Source of the DNA: Haladaptatus sp. QDMS2
GTDB lineage: Archaea > Halobacteriota > Halobacteria > Halobacteriales > Halococcaceae
DNA: 64,000 nt
Direction: 5' to 3'
Assembly: GCF_029338295.1 (NCBI RefSeq)
Contig: NZ_CP119791.1
Coordinates: 2,790,001-2,854,000, forward strand
Part shown: positions 41,892 through 49,732 of the stretch, piece after piece
Numbering within the stretch: position 1 is the first letter of the stretch
How the letters are laid out: each line of letters begins with the position of its first letter
Position numbers and translations under genes: made by a program
Notes under the pieces: generated by a model
Told to the model about the DNA's origin: nothing
The model's database searches: none
The model's input: only the letters and a program-made list of their open reading frames with translations

Positions 41892-43529
41892 TTAGACCGC
41901 ACCCATGCCGCTGTTGCCGGTCCGCACCTGCAGTGCGTCCTCCACGGGGATGACGAAGATTTTCCCGTCGCCCGGTTCGCCCGTGTTCGCGGCGTTGCGA
42001 ATCGCTTCGACGACCTCCGCGGCGGGCACGTCTGCGACGACGCACTCGATTTTCACCTTCTGGTGGAGGTCGACCGTGTACTCTTCACCGCGCCACTGGC
42101 TCTTCTTCGCGGGCTGGCTGCCCCGTCCGCTCACGTTCGTGACGGTAAGACTCGGGGCTCCGATTTCTGCGAGTGCTTTCTTCACTTCCGCGAGGCGGTC
42201 AGGGCGGATGATGGCCATGACCAGTTTGATGCCGCTGTTGCCGGCGGGGGTCACCCCACCGTCGGTGAGCATCGGTTCGTCCCCGATGTTGAATTCGGGG
42301 TACGTCTCGACGCCGTGTTCGGAGATGTCCAGTCCTTCGCGTTCGTGTTCCGGCGAGACGCGCGCCTGGCCGAAGGCTCTCGCGACGCCGAACACTGCCA
42401 TCGTCGCGGCGACGGTCCAGCTGCCGATGACGACGACGCCGACGACCTGCGCGACCAGTTGGTCCATCGAGAAGCCGCCGACGGCGACAAACGGCAGCGC
42501 GATGGTTCCGAGAATCCCGGCAGAGCCGTGGACGGGGAACACCGCACACACGTCGTCGATTTTGAGCCGCTTCTCGACGAATTCGAAGACGATTGGCAGC
42601 TGAATCCCGGCGAGCAGGCCAACCGCGAGGCCGCCCCACCAGGTGATGCCGTCCGCGATGGCCGTGACGCCGACGAGGCCGGCGAGCAGGCCGTTGGCGA
42701 CGTAGAGTGTGTCGACTTTGCCCGTCTTGTACATCGAGGCGAGGCCGGCACCCATCGCACCCGCAGCCATGCCGAGGGTGGTGATGACCGCCACGCGCCC
42801 GACGTAGGCGAAGTCACCGAGGGCGAGCGCGCCGTCTTCGACGGTGAGGACCGTCGCGGCTGTTCCGACGTTGAAGCCGTACCAGCCGAAGGCGAGGATG
42901 AGCGTCCCGAGTACCGCGAATACGAGCGAGTGGCCAGGGATGACGTTCACCGACCCATCTTCGTTGTACCGCGACATGCGGGGGCCGATGACCCACGCGG
43001 CGGTGAGGCCGGCGATACCGCCCATGCCGTGGACGATCATGCCGCCGGCGAAGTCAGAGAATCCCAGGGTGTCCAGGAACCCGCCGTCCCAGGTCAGGCC
43101 CGTGACGACCGGGTAGATGACCGCAGAGAGCAACACCGTGTACGCGAGGTAGGTGCGAAGGCGTGCCCGCCCGGCGACGGCCCCGCTCACGATGGTCGCG
43201 GCGGTCATGGCGAACACCGCGCCGAACAGCCAGTACACCCAGCCCGTCGAATCGAGCCCGGGAGTCGCGAAGATGTCTCCGACGGCGAAGGAGCCGCCAC
43301 CCGTCAACCCACCCACGAAGGCCGAGACGCCCGCTCCCACGAGGAAGAAGACGCTCACGCCAATCGACCAGGTGAGAAGGTTCTTCGTCAACTGGTTTGC
43401 GACGTTCTTTGCCCGTACCTGCCCTGCCTCCAGCATCGCGAATCCCGCGTGCATGAAGAAGATGAGGAAGGTGACGATGAGCACCCACATCATGTTGATG
43501 CCCTCGACCAGCACTTCGAGGTCGCTCAT
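41892..43529 (-). CDS. Ammonium transporter fused to a P-II (GlnK) domain
   Basis: A 545-residue protein. Residues 1-395 are Amt: 11 expected helices, [33 protein letters not shown] and the second pore His in [17 protein letters not shown]. After the Amt tail ([18 protein letters not shown]) and a linker of about 20 residues comes a full P-II domain (about 430-545): [21 protein letters not shown]-loop with [12 protein letters not shown] (the uridylylation-site Tyr position), and [19 protein letters not shown]. Haloarchaea normally encode GlnK separately next to Amt. Start ATG 43529 follows GGAGGT by 6 bases. Confidence 0.9.
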   Translation of the reverse strand: MSDLEVLVEGINMMWVLIVTFLIFFMHAGFAMLEAGQVRAKNVANQLTKNLLTWSIGVSVFFLVGAGVSAFVGGLTGGGSFAVGDIFATPGLDSTGWVYWLFGAVFAMTAATIVSGAVAGRARLRTYLAYTVLLSAVIYPVVTGLTWDGGFLDTLGFSDFAGGMIVHGMGGIAGLTAAWVIGPRMSRYNEDGSVNVIPGHSLVFAVLGTLILAFGWYGFNVGTAATVLTVEDGALALGDFAYVGRVAVITTLGMAAGAMGAGLASMYKTGKVDTLYVANGLLAGLVGVTAIADGITWWGGLAVGLLAGIQLPIVFEFVEKRLKIDDVCAVFPVHGSAGILGTIALPFVAVGGFSMDQLVAQVVGVVVIGSWTVAATMAVFGVARAFGQARVSPEHEREGLDISEHGVETYPEFNIGDEPMLTDGGVTPAGNSGIKLVMAIIRPDRLAEVKKALAEIGAPSLTVTNVSGRGSQPAKKSQWRGEEYTVDLHQKVKIECVVADVPAAEVVEAIRNAANTGEPGDGKIFVIPVEDALQVRTGNSGMGAV

Positions 43530-43535
43530 TGCCAC

Positions 43536-43541
43536 ACCTCC
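43536..43541 (-). promoter_or_regulatory. Strong ribosome-binding site of the Amt-GlnK gene
   Basis: GGAGGT lies 6 bases before the ATG at 43529 and selects it over an in-frame GTG two codons upstream. Together with the TATA-like element about 110 bases before the ATG it implies a message with a leader, unlike most genes in the window. Confidence 0.7.
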
Positions 43542-43631
43542 ACAGCATTTGCCCCCTCATTTGGCCGTTTGTCCACATCTGCGCGGTAATCCGCACGAAT
43601 CGAATCCAATTTCACGGATAAGTGGGATGAT

Positions 43632-43656
43632 AACCTACTATAAAAAACGATAGGTT
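43632..43656. promoter_or_regulatory. Inverted repeat around the amt TATA box
   Basis: AACCTA (43632-43637) and TAGGTT (43651-43656) flank a 13-base spacer that contains TATAAAAAA (read leftward TTTTTTATA). It fits an operator straddling the promoter of the Amt-GlnK gene, as expected for nitrogen control. A weaker CCAAT/ATTGG pair lies further upstream (43688-43705). Confidence 0.5.
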
Positions 43657-43825
43657 GACAAACGAAACTTATAATTGAATATTATGGCCAATCGTACAAA
43701 ATTGGTGATAATATTATCTGTAATAGGTTGTACTCTGTCCAGATTCTGGACGTTCGCCACGTTTATTTCGTGACGTATGTCAACCGCTCTCGTACAGGGT
43801 TCGCCCCAAAATCCGGCCTGCGCGT

Positions 43826-44806
43826 TCAGAGACGGTCTGCGAGGTCTTCGGCGAAGTAGGTGAGAATCAGGTCCGCGCCCGCCCGCTTTACCGACAGGAG
43901 CGATTCGTAGGCCACTTCTTCGAGATTCAGCCAGCCCTTCTCGGCGGCGGCGTGGAGCATCGCGTACTCGCCACTCACGTTGTAGGCGGCAATCGGATGG
44001 TCGAACTCGCGGCGCAGGTCCGTCACGATGTCGAGATAGGGGAGCGCGGGCTTCACCATCAACACGTCTGCGCCCTCGTCTGCGTCCAGTCGCGCCTCGC
44101 GCAGTGCCTCGCGCTTGTTCGCGGGGTCCATCTGGTAGTGTCGCCGGTCGCCGAAGGAGGGTGCGCCATCGGCAGCGTCGCGAAACGGCCCGTAGAAGGC
44201 GCTCTTGTACTTCGCCGAGTAAGCCATGATGGCCACGTCCGAGTGCCCGGCCTCGTCCAATCCCTGGCGAATCGCGCCGACCATCCCGTCCATCATCCCA
44301 CTCGGCGCGACCATCTCCGCGCCGGCCTCGGCGTGCGAGACGGCGATTTTCTGTAACAGGGGTAGGGTCGCGTCGTTGTCCACCGTCATGTGCTGGTGGT
44401 CCGGCGCGCCGTCTTCGAGGGGGCCACAGTGGCCGTGGTCGGTGTACTCACAGAGACAGATGTCGGTCATGACGTAGGCGTCCGTCTCGGCGGTAATCCG
44501 CCGGGTGGCTTCCTGAATCACGCCGTCTTCGGCCCAGGCGCGAGAGCCCTGGGGGTCTTTCGACTCGGGGATACCGAACAGCATGACGGCTTGGACGCCC
44601 GTTTCGCGTACCTCCTCGACGCGGCTTACGACGTGGTCTATCGGCACGCGCTCGTGGCCGGGCATCGACTGAATCGAGACGCGCTCGTCGATGGTCGCAT
44701 CGACGAACACGGGCGTGATGAGGTCGCTCGCAGAAAGCTCAGTTTCGCGGACGAGCGGGCGCACGCCGTCGGTTCGCAACCGGCGTGGGCGATGAGTGAG
44801 GTCCAT
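43826..44806 (-). CDS. hemB: Delta-aminolevulinic acid dehydratase (porphobilinogen synthase)
   Basis: Condenses two 5-aminolevulinate molecules to porphobilinogen. The 326-residue protein begins MDLTHRPRRLRT, has the zinc-type Cys cluster DICLCEYTDHGHCG (about residue 120), the Schiff-base Lys in MVKPALPYLDIV (about 250) and the second active-site Lys in AYSAKYKSAFYGPFRDA. The start is fixed by CTTTTAGC 26 bases upstream; open frame continues far upstream but is antisense to the next gene. It is separated from the other hem genes by 14 kb. Confidence 0.96.
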   Translation of the reverse strand: MDLTHRPRRLRTDGVRPLVRETELSASDLITPVFVDATIDERVSIQSMPGHERVPIDHVVSRVEEVRETGVQAVMLFGIPESKDPQGSRAWAEDGVIQEATRRITAETDAYVMTDICLCEYTDHGHCGPLEDGAPDHQHMTVDNDATLPLLQKIAVSHAEAGAEMVAPSGMMDGMVGAIRQGLDEAGHSDVAIMAYSAKYKSAFYGPFRDAADGAPSFGDRRHYQMDPANKREALREARLDADEGADVLMVKPALPYLDIVTDLRREFDHPIAAYNVSGEYAMLHAAAEKGWLNLEEVAYESLLSVKRAGADLILTYFAEDLADRL

Positions 44807-44827
44807 GTGCGGACGTGGGTGAGGAAT

Positions 44828-44835
44828 GCTAAAAG
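44828..44835 (-). promoter_or_regulatory. TATA-like box of hemB
   Basis: CTTTTAGC on the minus strand is centred 25-26 bases before the ATG at 44806 in the 90-base gap between divergent hemB and the acetyltransferase gene. Confidence 0.5.
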
Positions 44836-44896
44836 GGTTCTCGGAAATGACGGCAAATCTCGTAACGGCTTTCACCGGTCTCGTCAATCGTTCGAT

Positions 44897-45430
44897 ATGC
44901 CTGGCGACCCGTTTCTGTACGGCGACGGCGTGGTCCTCTGTGCCGTCGACGAAGACGACTTGCCGTTCCTGAATCGCAACATCAACAATCCGGCGGTGCG
45001 CCGCCCACTCACGTCCTCGATTCCGCGGACGATGACCGAGACGCGCCGCTATTTCGAGGAGGTCATCACGAAGGAGGAAGACGACTTCCACCTCCTCATC
45101 TGCACGCCCGAGGACCACACTCCAGTGGGAATGATTACGCTGTTCAAAGTTGCCCGCCGAGAGGGCCACGGCGAGCTCGCCATCTGGGTGGACCCCGAGT
45201 TCCACGGCAACGGCTACGGCACCGCCGCCGCCCGCTGCATCGTCGACTTCGCGTTCGACGAACAGCGCCTCCATCGCATTCAGGCCCGCGTCTTGGAGAC
45301 GAACCCTGCCTCCCAGCGCATCTGGGAGAATCTCGGCTTCACCCACGAGGGCACCCACCGTGACGAAGAGTACGACGACGGCCAGTTCGTGGACATGTTG
45401 TACTACGGCCTGCTCGAAGACGAGTGGTAA
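44897..45430 (+). CDS. GNAT acetyltransferase, RimJ/RimL type
   Basis: A 177-residue protein that would transfer acetyl from acetyl-CoA to an N-terminal or small-molecule amine. The GNAT core is visible: VGMITLFKVARREGHGELAIW, the CoA loop FHGNGYGTAAARC and RVLETNPASQRIWENLGF with the family Asn and Tyr/Phe positions. The ATG giving MPGDPFLYGD is chosen because longer in-frame sequence is antisense to hemB. Substrate unknown; divergent from hemB. Confidence 0.85.
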   Translation: MPGDPFLYGDGVVLCAVDEDDLPFLNRNINNPAVRRPLTSSIPRTMTETRRYFEEVITKEEDDFHLLICTPEDHTPVGMITLFKVARREGHGELAIWVDPEFHGNGYGTAAARCIVDFAFDEQRLHRIQARVLETNPASQRIWENLGFTHEGTHRDEEYDDGQFVDMLYYGLLEDEW

Positions 45431-45505
45431 CACACCTCACTTTCAGTGAAATCGGTCTTTGACATTTCAACACCTATTACTGAACGAAACGGGAAGGTGT
45501 CAGCA

Positions 45506-46672
45506 ATGCAACGTCGGGGGTTTCTCTCTTTGGTGGGTAGCGCGGTACTCGGTGGGTGCGTTGGCGGACGAACGACGACGCCGCCACCCGACCCGATCGC
45601 AGAGTTCACCGCCACCGCACCGTGGCCCATGGCGGGGTTCGACGCATCGGGAACCGGCCGGAACCCGACGACCGAACCGCTCCAAAATCAGGCCGAGGCC
45701 TGGAACCGTGACCTCTCCCCGCACGTCGCCGGGCCGGTTTCGGTCTCCGTGGTCACTGACGAAACGTCCGTGTTCACTGGTGCGCACTCGCGTGTGACGG
45801 CGTTCGCGGCCCGCGACGGAGACCACCGCTGGTCGTACGACTTCACCCACCGCACGGTTGCCGGCCTCGCCGTCGCGGACGACGCGCTCGTCGCGACCGC
45901 CACCGGACCGGCGGGTCCTGCTCTCGCGAAGTTCGACACCGAGTCGGGCGAGGTGCTGTGGAGCAGACTCCTCAACGCCGCCGCCCGCGGTCCGCCCGTC
46001 GTCACCGAAAACCGCATCTTCGTCCTCACTGCCGCACCCGACGGGGGGATTCGGTCGTTCAACCACGACGGGGAACTCCTGTGGGGAAAGAGCGTGGTCG
46101 CCCGAAACGAGGGCCCGCGACCCACCGTCGTCGGCGACTCGGTGTTCGTAAACGACGGCGGGGAGTTGCTCGCACTCGAGGCGAAAACCGGCGAGATTCG
46201 CTGGCGTAGACGGCTCGAATCGCCGCTCACCCAGCCGCCGGTCGCCACCGACTCGCGGGTGTACGCGACCACCGCGAGCGGCCTGAGCGCGTTCGACGTG
46301 GACAGCAACGTCGTTTGGGAACACACCCTCGGGGAGACTGTCGAACTGACCTGCCCCTGTGTCGCTGGCGAAACCGTCGCCGTCGCAGACGAACGCGGCC
46401 GGGTGACCGGACTCCACGCCGACGACGGCGACCTCTCGTGGCGTTCGCTGCTCTCTGGAAGCGTCACCTCGCCGCTCATCGCCGCAGACGAGACGGTCAC
46501 GCTCGCGACCGAATCGGGCCTGCTCACGGCAATCGTAGACGGCTCGACGCGGTGGACGCGCGAACTCCCCCTTCGCGAGCGGTTCGACGCCCCGCTCCGC
46601 GTGACGCTCGTGCCCGCCCACGACCGGCTCTACGTCGCGCTCAACGACGGCTGGCTCTACGCGCTGGGTTAG
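45506..46672 (+). CDS. PQQ-type beta-propeller lipoprotein
   Basis: A 388-residue surface lipoprotein. The N-terminus MQRRGFLSLVGSAVLGGC has an RR pair, a hydrophobic core and lipobox LGGC, then a short Thr/Pro linker. The rest is a series of about seven blades with PQQ-like repeats (ALAKFDTESGEVLWSR, LLALEAKTGEIRWRRRL, VTGLHADDGDLSWRSLL). There are no evident PQQ-dehydrogenase catalytic residues, so it is probably a binding scaffold similar to BamB-type propellers. ATG 45506 is used because it starts the signal peptide. Confidence 0.82.
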   Translation: MQRRGFLSLVGSAVLGGCVGGRTTTPPPDPIAEFTATAPWPMAGFDASGTGRNPTTEPLQNQAEAWNRDLSPHVAGPVSVSVVTDETSVFTGAHSRVTAFAARDGDHRWSYDFTHRTVAGLAVADDALVATATGPAGPALAKFDTESGEVLWSRLLNAAARGPPVVTENRIFVLTAAPDGGIRSFNHDGELLWGKSVVARNEGPRPTVVGDSVFVNDGGELLALEAKTGEIRWRRRLESPLTQPPVATDSRVYATTASGLSAFDVDSNVVWEHTLGETVELTCPCVAGETVAVADERGRVTGLHADDGDLSWRSLLSGSVTSPLIAADETVTLATESGLLTAIVDGSTRWTRELPLRERFDAPLRVTLVPAHDRLYVALNDGWLYALG

Positions 46673-46687
46673 GCAGCAAGGAGACGA

Positions 46688-47335
46688 CTACTTGATCACG
46701 GCGAAGGCGTGTTTGTACGTGTTGAGCGTTCCCCCCGCCCGCACCCAGAGGGGCACGAGTGCCTCCAGATACCGCGCCGATTTGATGTCGCCCATGTCGA
46801 ACGCCCCCGGCCAGCCGAGTTCCGAAAGCAACGCGTCGGTTTCTGCTTTCGCCGCCTCGTCGTTCCCGCAGATGAGCATCGGCGGCGTTTCGGCCTCGAA
46901 CACGGGGTCTATCATCTGCGAGTTCGTGACCGTGTTGAAGCACTTCACGACGTGCGCGTCGGGGAGTTTTGCCTGAATTCGCTCGCCGAGTGAATCCTGT
47001 GCCCCAGTGAAGAGGTGCGGGGGCATTCCCTCTGAGAAATCGAGCGGGTTCGTCGCGTCGAGGACGAGTTTGCCCGCGAAGTGCGCCGGCCCGGCGAGGT
47101 CGAGGGCGTTCTCCGCGCCCTTCCCGTTCAACGCGAGCACCACGATGTCGCCGAATTCGGCGGCGTCCGCGAACGACCCAACCGACCCGCTGTCGCCCAC
47201 GTCTTCGACCCATTCGGCGAGTTTCTCCGGGCTACGCGTTCCAAGTTTGACCTCGAAGCCGTGTTTTACGAACCCACGGCCGAGCGCCTGTCCGACGTCC
47301 CCGCTGCCGAGTATCCCCACTCGTTTCGCGTCCAT
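46688..47335 (-). CDS. F420-dependent NADP reductase-family protein
   Basis: A 215-residue Rossmann protein. It begins MDAKRVGILGSGDVGQALGRG and has KLGTRSPEKLAEW, where the Arg/Ser after strand 2 favours NADP over NAD. Later motifs are VLDATNPLDFSEG and VKCFNTVTNSQM, the pattern of NADPH-dependent F420 reductases (Fno/NpdG-like). It would move hydride between F420 and NADP; the wider family also contains other NADP-binding proteins, so substrate is uncertain. It stands 37 bases downstream of an M29 peptidase gene. Confidence 0.78.
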   Translation of the reverse strand: MDAKRVGILGSGDVGQALGRGFVKHGFEVKLGTRSPEKLAEWVEDVGDSGSVGSFADAAEFGDIVVLALNGKGAENALDLAGPAHFAGKLVLDATNPLDFSEGMPPHLFTGAQDSLGERIQAKLPDAHVVKCFNTVTNSQMIDPVFEAETPPMLICGNDEAAKAETDALLSELGWPGAFDMGDIKSARYLEALVPLWVRAGGTLNTYKHAFAVIK

Positions 47336-47372
47336 ACCGACAGAAGGCGGCGGCGGAGCAAAAGGATAGGTC

Positions 47373-48452
47373 TCAGTTCTCGAACCGGAAGTTCCCATCT
47401 CGCTGGACGACCTGTCCATCGACTTTGATTAACGAGTCCTCTCGCATGTCCACCAGCATGTCGGTGTGAACCACCGAATCGTTGTACTCGATTTCCGCGC
47501 CGACGCATTCCGCAAGCGCGTGGCCCACCGCGAGATGGACGGTCCCGCCCATCTTCTCGTCGAAGAGCATGTTCCCGGTAAAGCAGTCGATACCGCGGTT
47601 CATGCCGATACCGAGTTCGCCGACCCGTCGCGCCCCGTCGTCGGTTTCGAGCAGCGAGGCGAGGGCGGCTGCGTTCTTCGCCGCGCCGTGAGCGACGACG
47701 TCACCGCCCTCGAATTCGAGCCACGCCCCCTCCACCTCGCGGTCGTGGACGAGCACGGGAAAATCGAACCGGACGCGCCCCTCGACACTGTCGGGGACGG
47801 GAACCGTGGCCACCTCACCGCCCGGGAGGTTGTTCTTCCCGTGGTCGTTGAGCGCGTGGTTCCCCGCAATCGACATGGTGAGGTCCGTTTCCTCGCCTGC
47901 CCGGATACGGACCGTCTCGCCCACCTCCAACACTTCGGCCACCTTCTCCTGGCGCTCGCGCTGGGCCTCCCAGTCGCGGTTCACGGCGTTCCAGACGAAC
48001 TCCTCGTACGCCGCAGTCGCCATCTCTGCCTGCTGTGCACTCGCCTTCGTGGGATACTGCGTGAGCACCCAGCGGGTGTCGAGGTACGCCTCACGCACCG
48101 CCGCGTCGGCCTGCGCCTTTCGCTGAGTCACCTCGGTGGGCACGTCGCTCTGTTCGAAGACGTTCCCGGGCGCGCGAATCAGAATCAGTACGTCCGCCGC
48201 CTCGAACTGGGCGCGCGTCATCTCGTCTTCGACGATGTCCGCCTGGTCGATGGCCCGCTTGTACGCTCGCTGGGCGCGATAACTCGCCAGTCGGGTGACG
48301 GTCGTCGCACCGCGCTTGCCGCACAACTCGGCGATGGCGACGACGAGGTCTTCGGATTCCGGCGTTCCGCTCACGATGACGTTGTCGCCGCGCTCGATTT
48401 CGGTGGCATGCGAGACGATGACTTCTGCGTGCGTTCTGATGCGGGGGTCCAT
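47373..48452 (-). CDS. M29-family aminopeptidase (downstream copy)
   Basis: A 359-residue metal-dependent aminopeptidase of the AmpS/AmpT type. The C-terminal metal-binding half shows LGIGMNRGIDCFTGNMLFDEK split by GGTVHLAVG and then SVVHTDMLVDM with the His-x-Asp ligands. It removes N-terminal residues from peptides in known members. It is a tandem paralog of the gene immediately upstream, and both share the beginning MDPRIR followed by GDNV(I/V)V. Confidence 0.88.
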   Translation of the reverse strand: MDPRIRTHAEVIVSHATEIERGDNVIVSGTPESEDLVVAIAELCGKRGATTVTRLASYRAQRAYKRAIDQADIVEDEMTRAQFEAADVLILIRAPGNVFEQSDVPTEVTQRKAQADAAVREAYLDTRWVLTQYPTKASAQQAEMATAAYEEFVWNAVNRDWEAQRERQEKVAEVLEVGETVRIRAGEETDLTMSIAGNHALNDHGKNNLPGGEVATVPVPDSVEGRVRFDFPVLVHDREVEGAWLEFEGGDVVAHGAAKNAAALASLLETDDGARRVGELGIGMNRGIDCFTGNMLFDEKMGGTVHLAVGHALAECVGAEIEYNDSVVHTDMLVDMREDSLIKVDGQVVQRDGNFRFEN

Positions 48453-48524
48453 ACGAAACCTGCACCCGGACGCTCATTAAGCGACGGCCACGGGTGGAGT
48501 GAAAGTAAAAGTGAAACCTGTCGA

Positions 48525-49616
48525 TTACCCTTCGAAGCCGTCTTCGAACCGGAACGTGCCGTTGCGCTGGACGACTTCGCCGTCAACCTTGATGAACGAG
48601 TCTTCGCTCATGTCTACAATCATGTCCGTGTGGACGACGGAGTCGTTGCGCTCGTTGCCCTCGCCGACGGTGTCGTCGTAGGCGCGGCCGACGGCCATGT
48701 GGACGGTGTCGCCCATCTTCTCGTCGAACAGCATGTTGTACGTGAACTGGTCGATGTCACGGTTCATGCCAATCCCTAACTCGCCGAGGCGACGTGCGCC
48801 GTCGTCGGTTTCGAGCAGGGCTTCGAGCATCTCCTCGTTCTTCTCGGCGGAGAACTCCACGACTTCGCCGCCTTCGAATTTGAGCCACGCGCCGTTGATT
48901 TCGCGTCCTTGCACCATCACCGGTTTGTCGAAGAGGACTTCGCCCTCGACCGAATCGGGGACGGGCGCGGTGAACACCTCGCCGCCGGGCATGTTGTGCT
49001 CGCCCCAGTCGTTGATGACGTGGTTGCCCGCGATGGACATGGACACGTCCGTCGTGTCGCCGGATTTGATGTGTACTTCGTCCGCACCGTCGAGGATTTC
49101 GACGAGTTGAGCCTGGTGTTCTTCGACGGCGGTCCAGTCCTTGTTGACCGCGCTCCAGACGAAGTCCTCGTAGGCGTCGGTGCTCATCTCTGCCTTCTGT
49201 GCGCCACCCTTCGTCGGGTACTGGGTGAGGTTCCAGCGTTTCTCCAGATATGCTTCCTGCAGGTCGCGGTTTTCTGCCGCTTTCTTCTGGTTCTTCTGGG
49301 GCGAGACGTCGCTTTGTTCGTTTACGTTCCCCTGTCCACGAATGGCGATGAACACGTCCGCGGCCTCGATTTCGGCGAGTGCCATCTCGTTGAGGTCGAT
49401 GTCGTCCTCGTCTATAGCCCGCATGTACGCTCGCGTCGCCCGCTCTGAGGACATCTTCGATTGCACTGTCGCACCGATTTCGCCGCACAACTCGGCGATG
49501 GCGACGACGAGGTCCTCGGATTCCGGCGACCCGTTCACCACGACGTTGTCGCCTCGTTCGACGCCCGTGGAGTGCTCTACGATGACTTTTGCTTGCTCAC
49601 GAATGCGAGGGTCCAT
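48525..49616 (-). CDS. M29-family aminopeptidase (upstream copy)
   Basis: A 363-residue paralog of the gene at 47373-48452, in the same direction with a 72-base gap. Motifs are LGIGMNRDIDQFTYNMLFD, GDTVHMAVGRA and SVVHTDMIVDM. Near-identical blocks such as PESEDLVVAIAELCG and MSIAGNH in both proteins show a tandem duplication that was kept; the two diverge most in the central third, suggesting different substrate preference. Confidence 0.88.
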   Translation of the reverse strand: MDPRIREQAKVIVEHSTGVERGDNVVVNGSPESEDLVVAIAELCGEIGATVQSKMSSERATRAYMRAIDEDDIDLNEMALAEIEAADVFIAIRGQGNVNEQSDVSPQKNQKKAAENRDLQEAYLEKRWNLTQYPTKGGAQKAEMSTDAYEDFVWSAVNKDWTAVEEHQAQLVEILDGADEVHIKSGDTTDVSMSIAGNHVINDWGEHNMPGGEVFTAPVPDSVEGEVLFDKPVMVQGREINGAWLKFEGGEVVEFSAEKNEEMLEALLETDDGARRLGELGIGMNRDIDQFTYNMLFDEKMGDTVHMAVGRAYDDTVGEGNERNDSVVHTDMIVDMSEDSFIKVDGEVVQRNGTFRFEDGFEG

Positions 49617-49732
49617 GCTCTACACTCGGGGCAGCGTTCACTTAAAAACGGGCAGAACAACTTTTCTGTAAGCAATCGGACAACGGGAGTCGAATTGCGT
49701 CCGATAATTCCCGAAAAAGTTCCGCAAACAGC

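Noticed and set aside
42063-43589. 508-codon frame opposite the Amt-GlnK gene
   Set aside because: Antisense shadow; His/Asp/Arg-rich and covering a perfectly conserved transporter.
43826-45433. 535-residue reading of hemB
   Set aside because: The first 209 codons are antisense to the acetyltransferase gene; HemB starts normally at 44806 with a TATA-like box.
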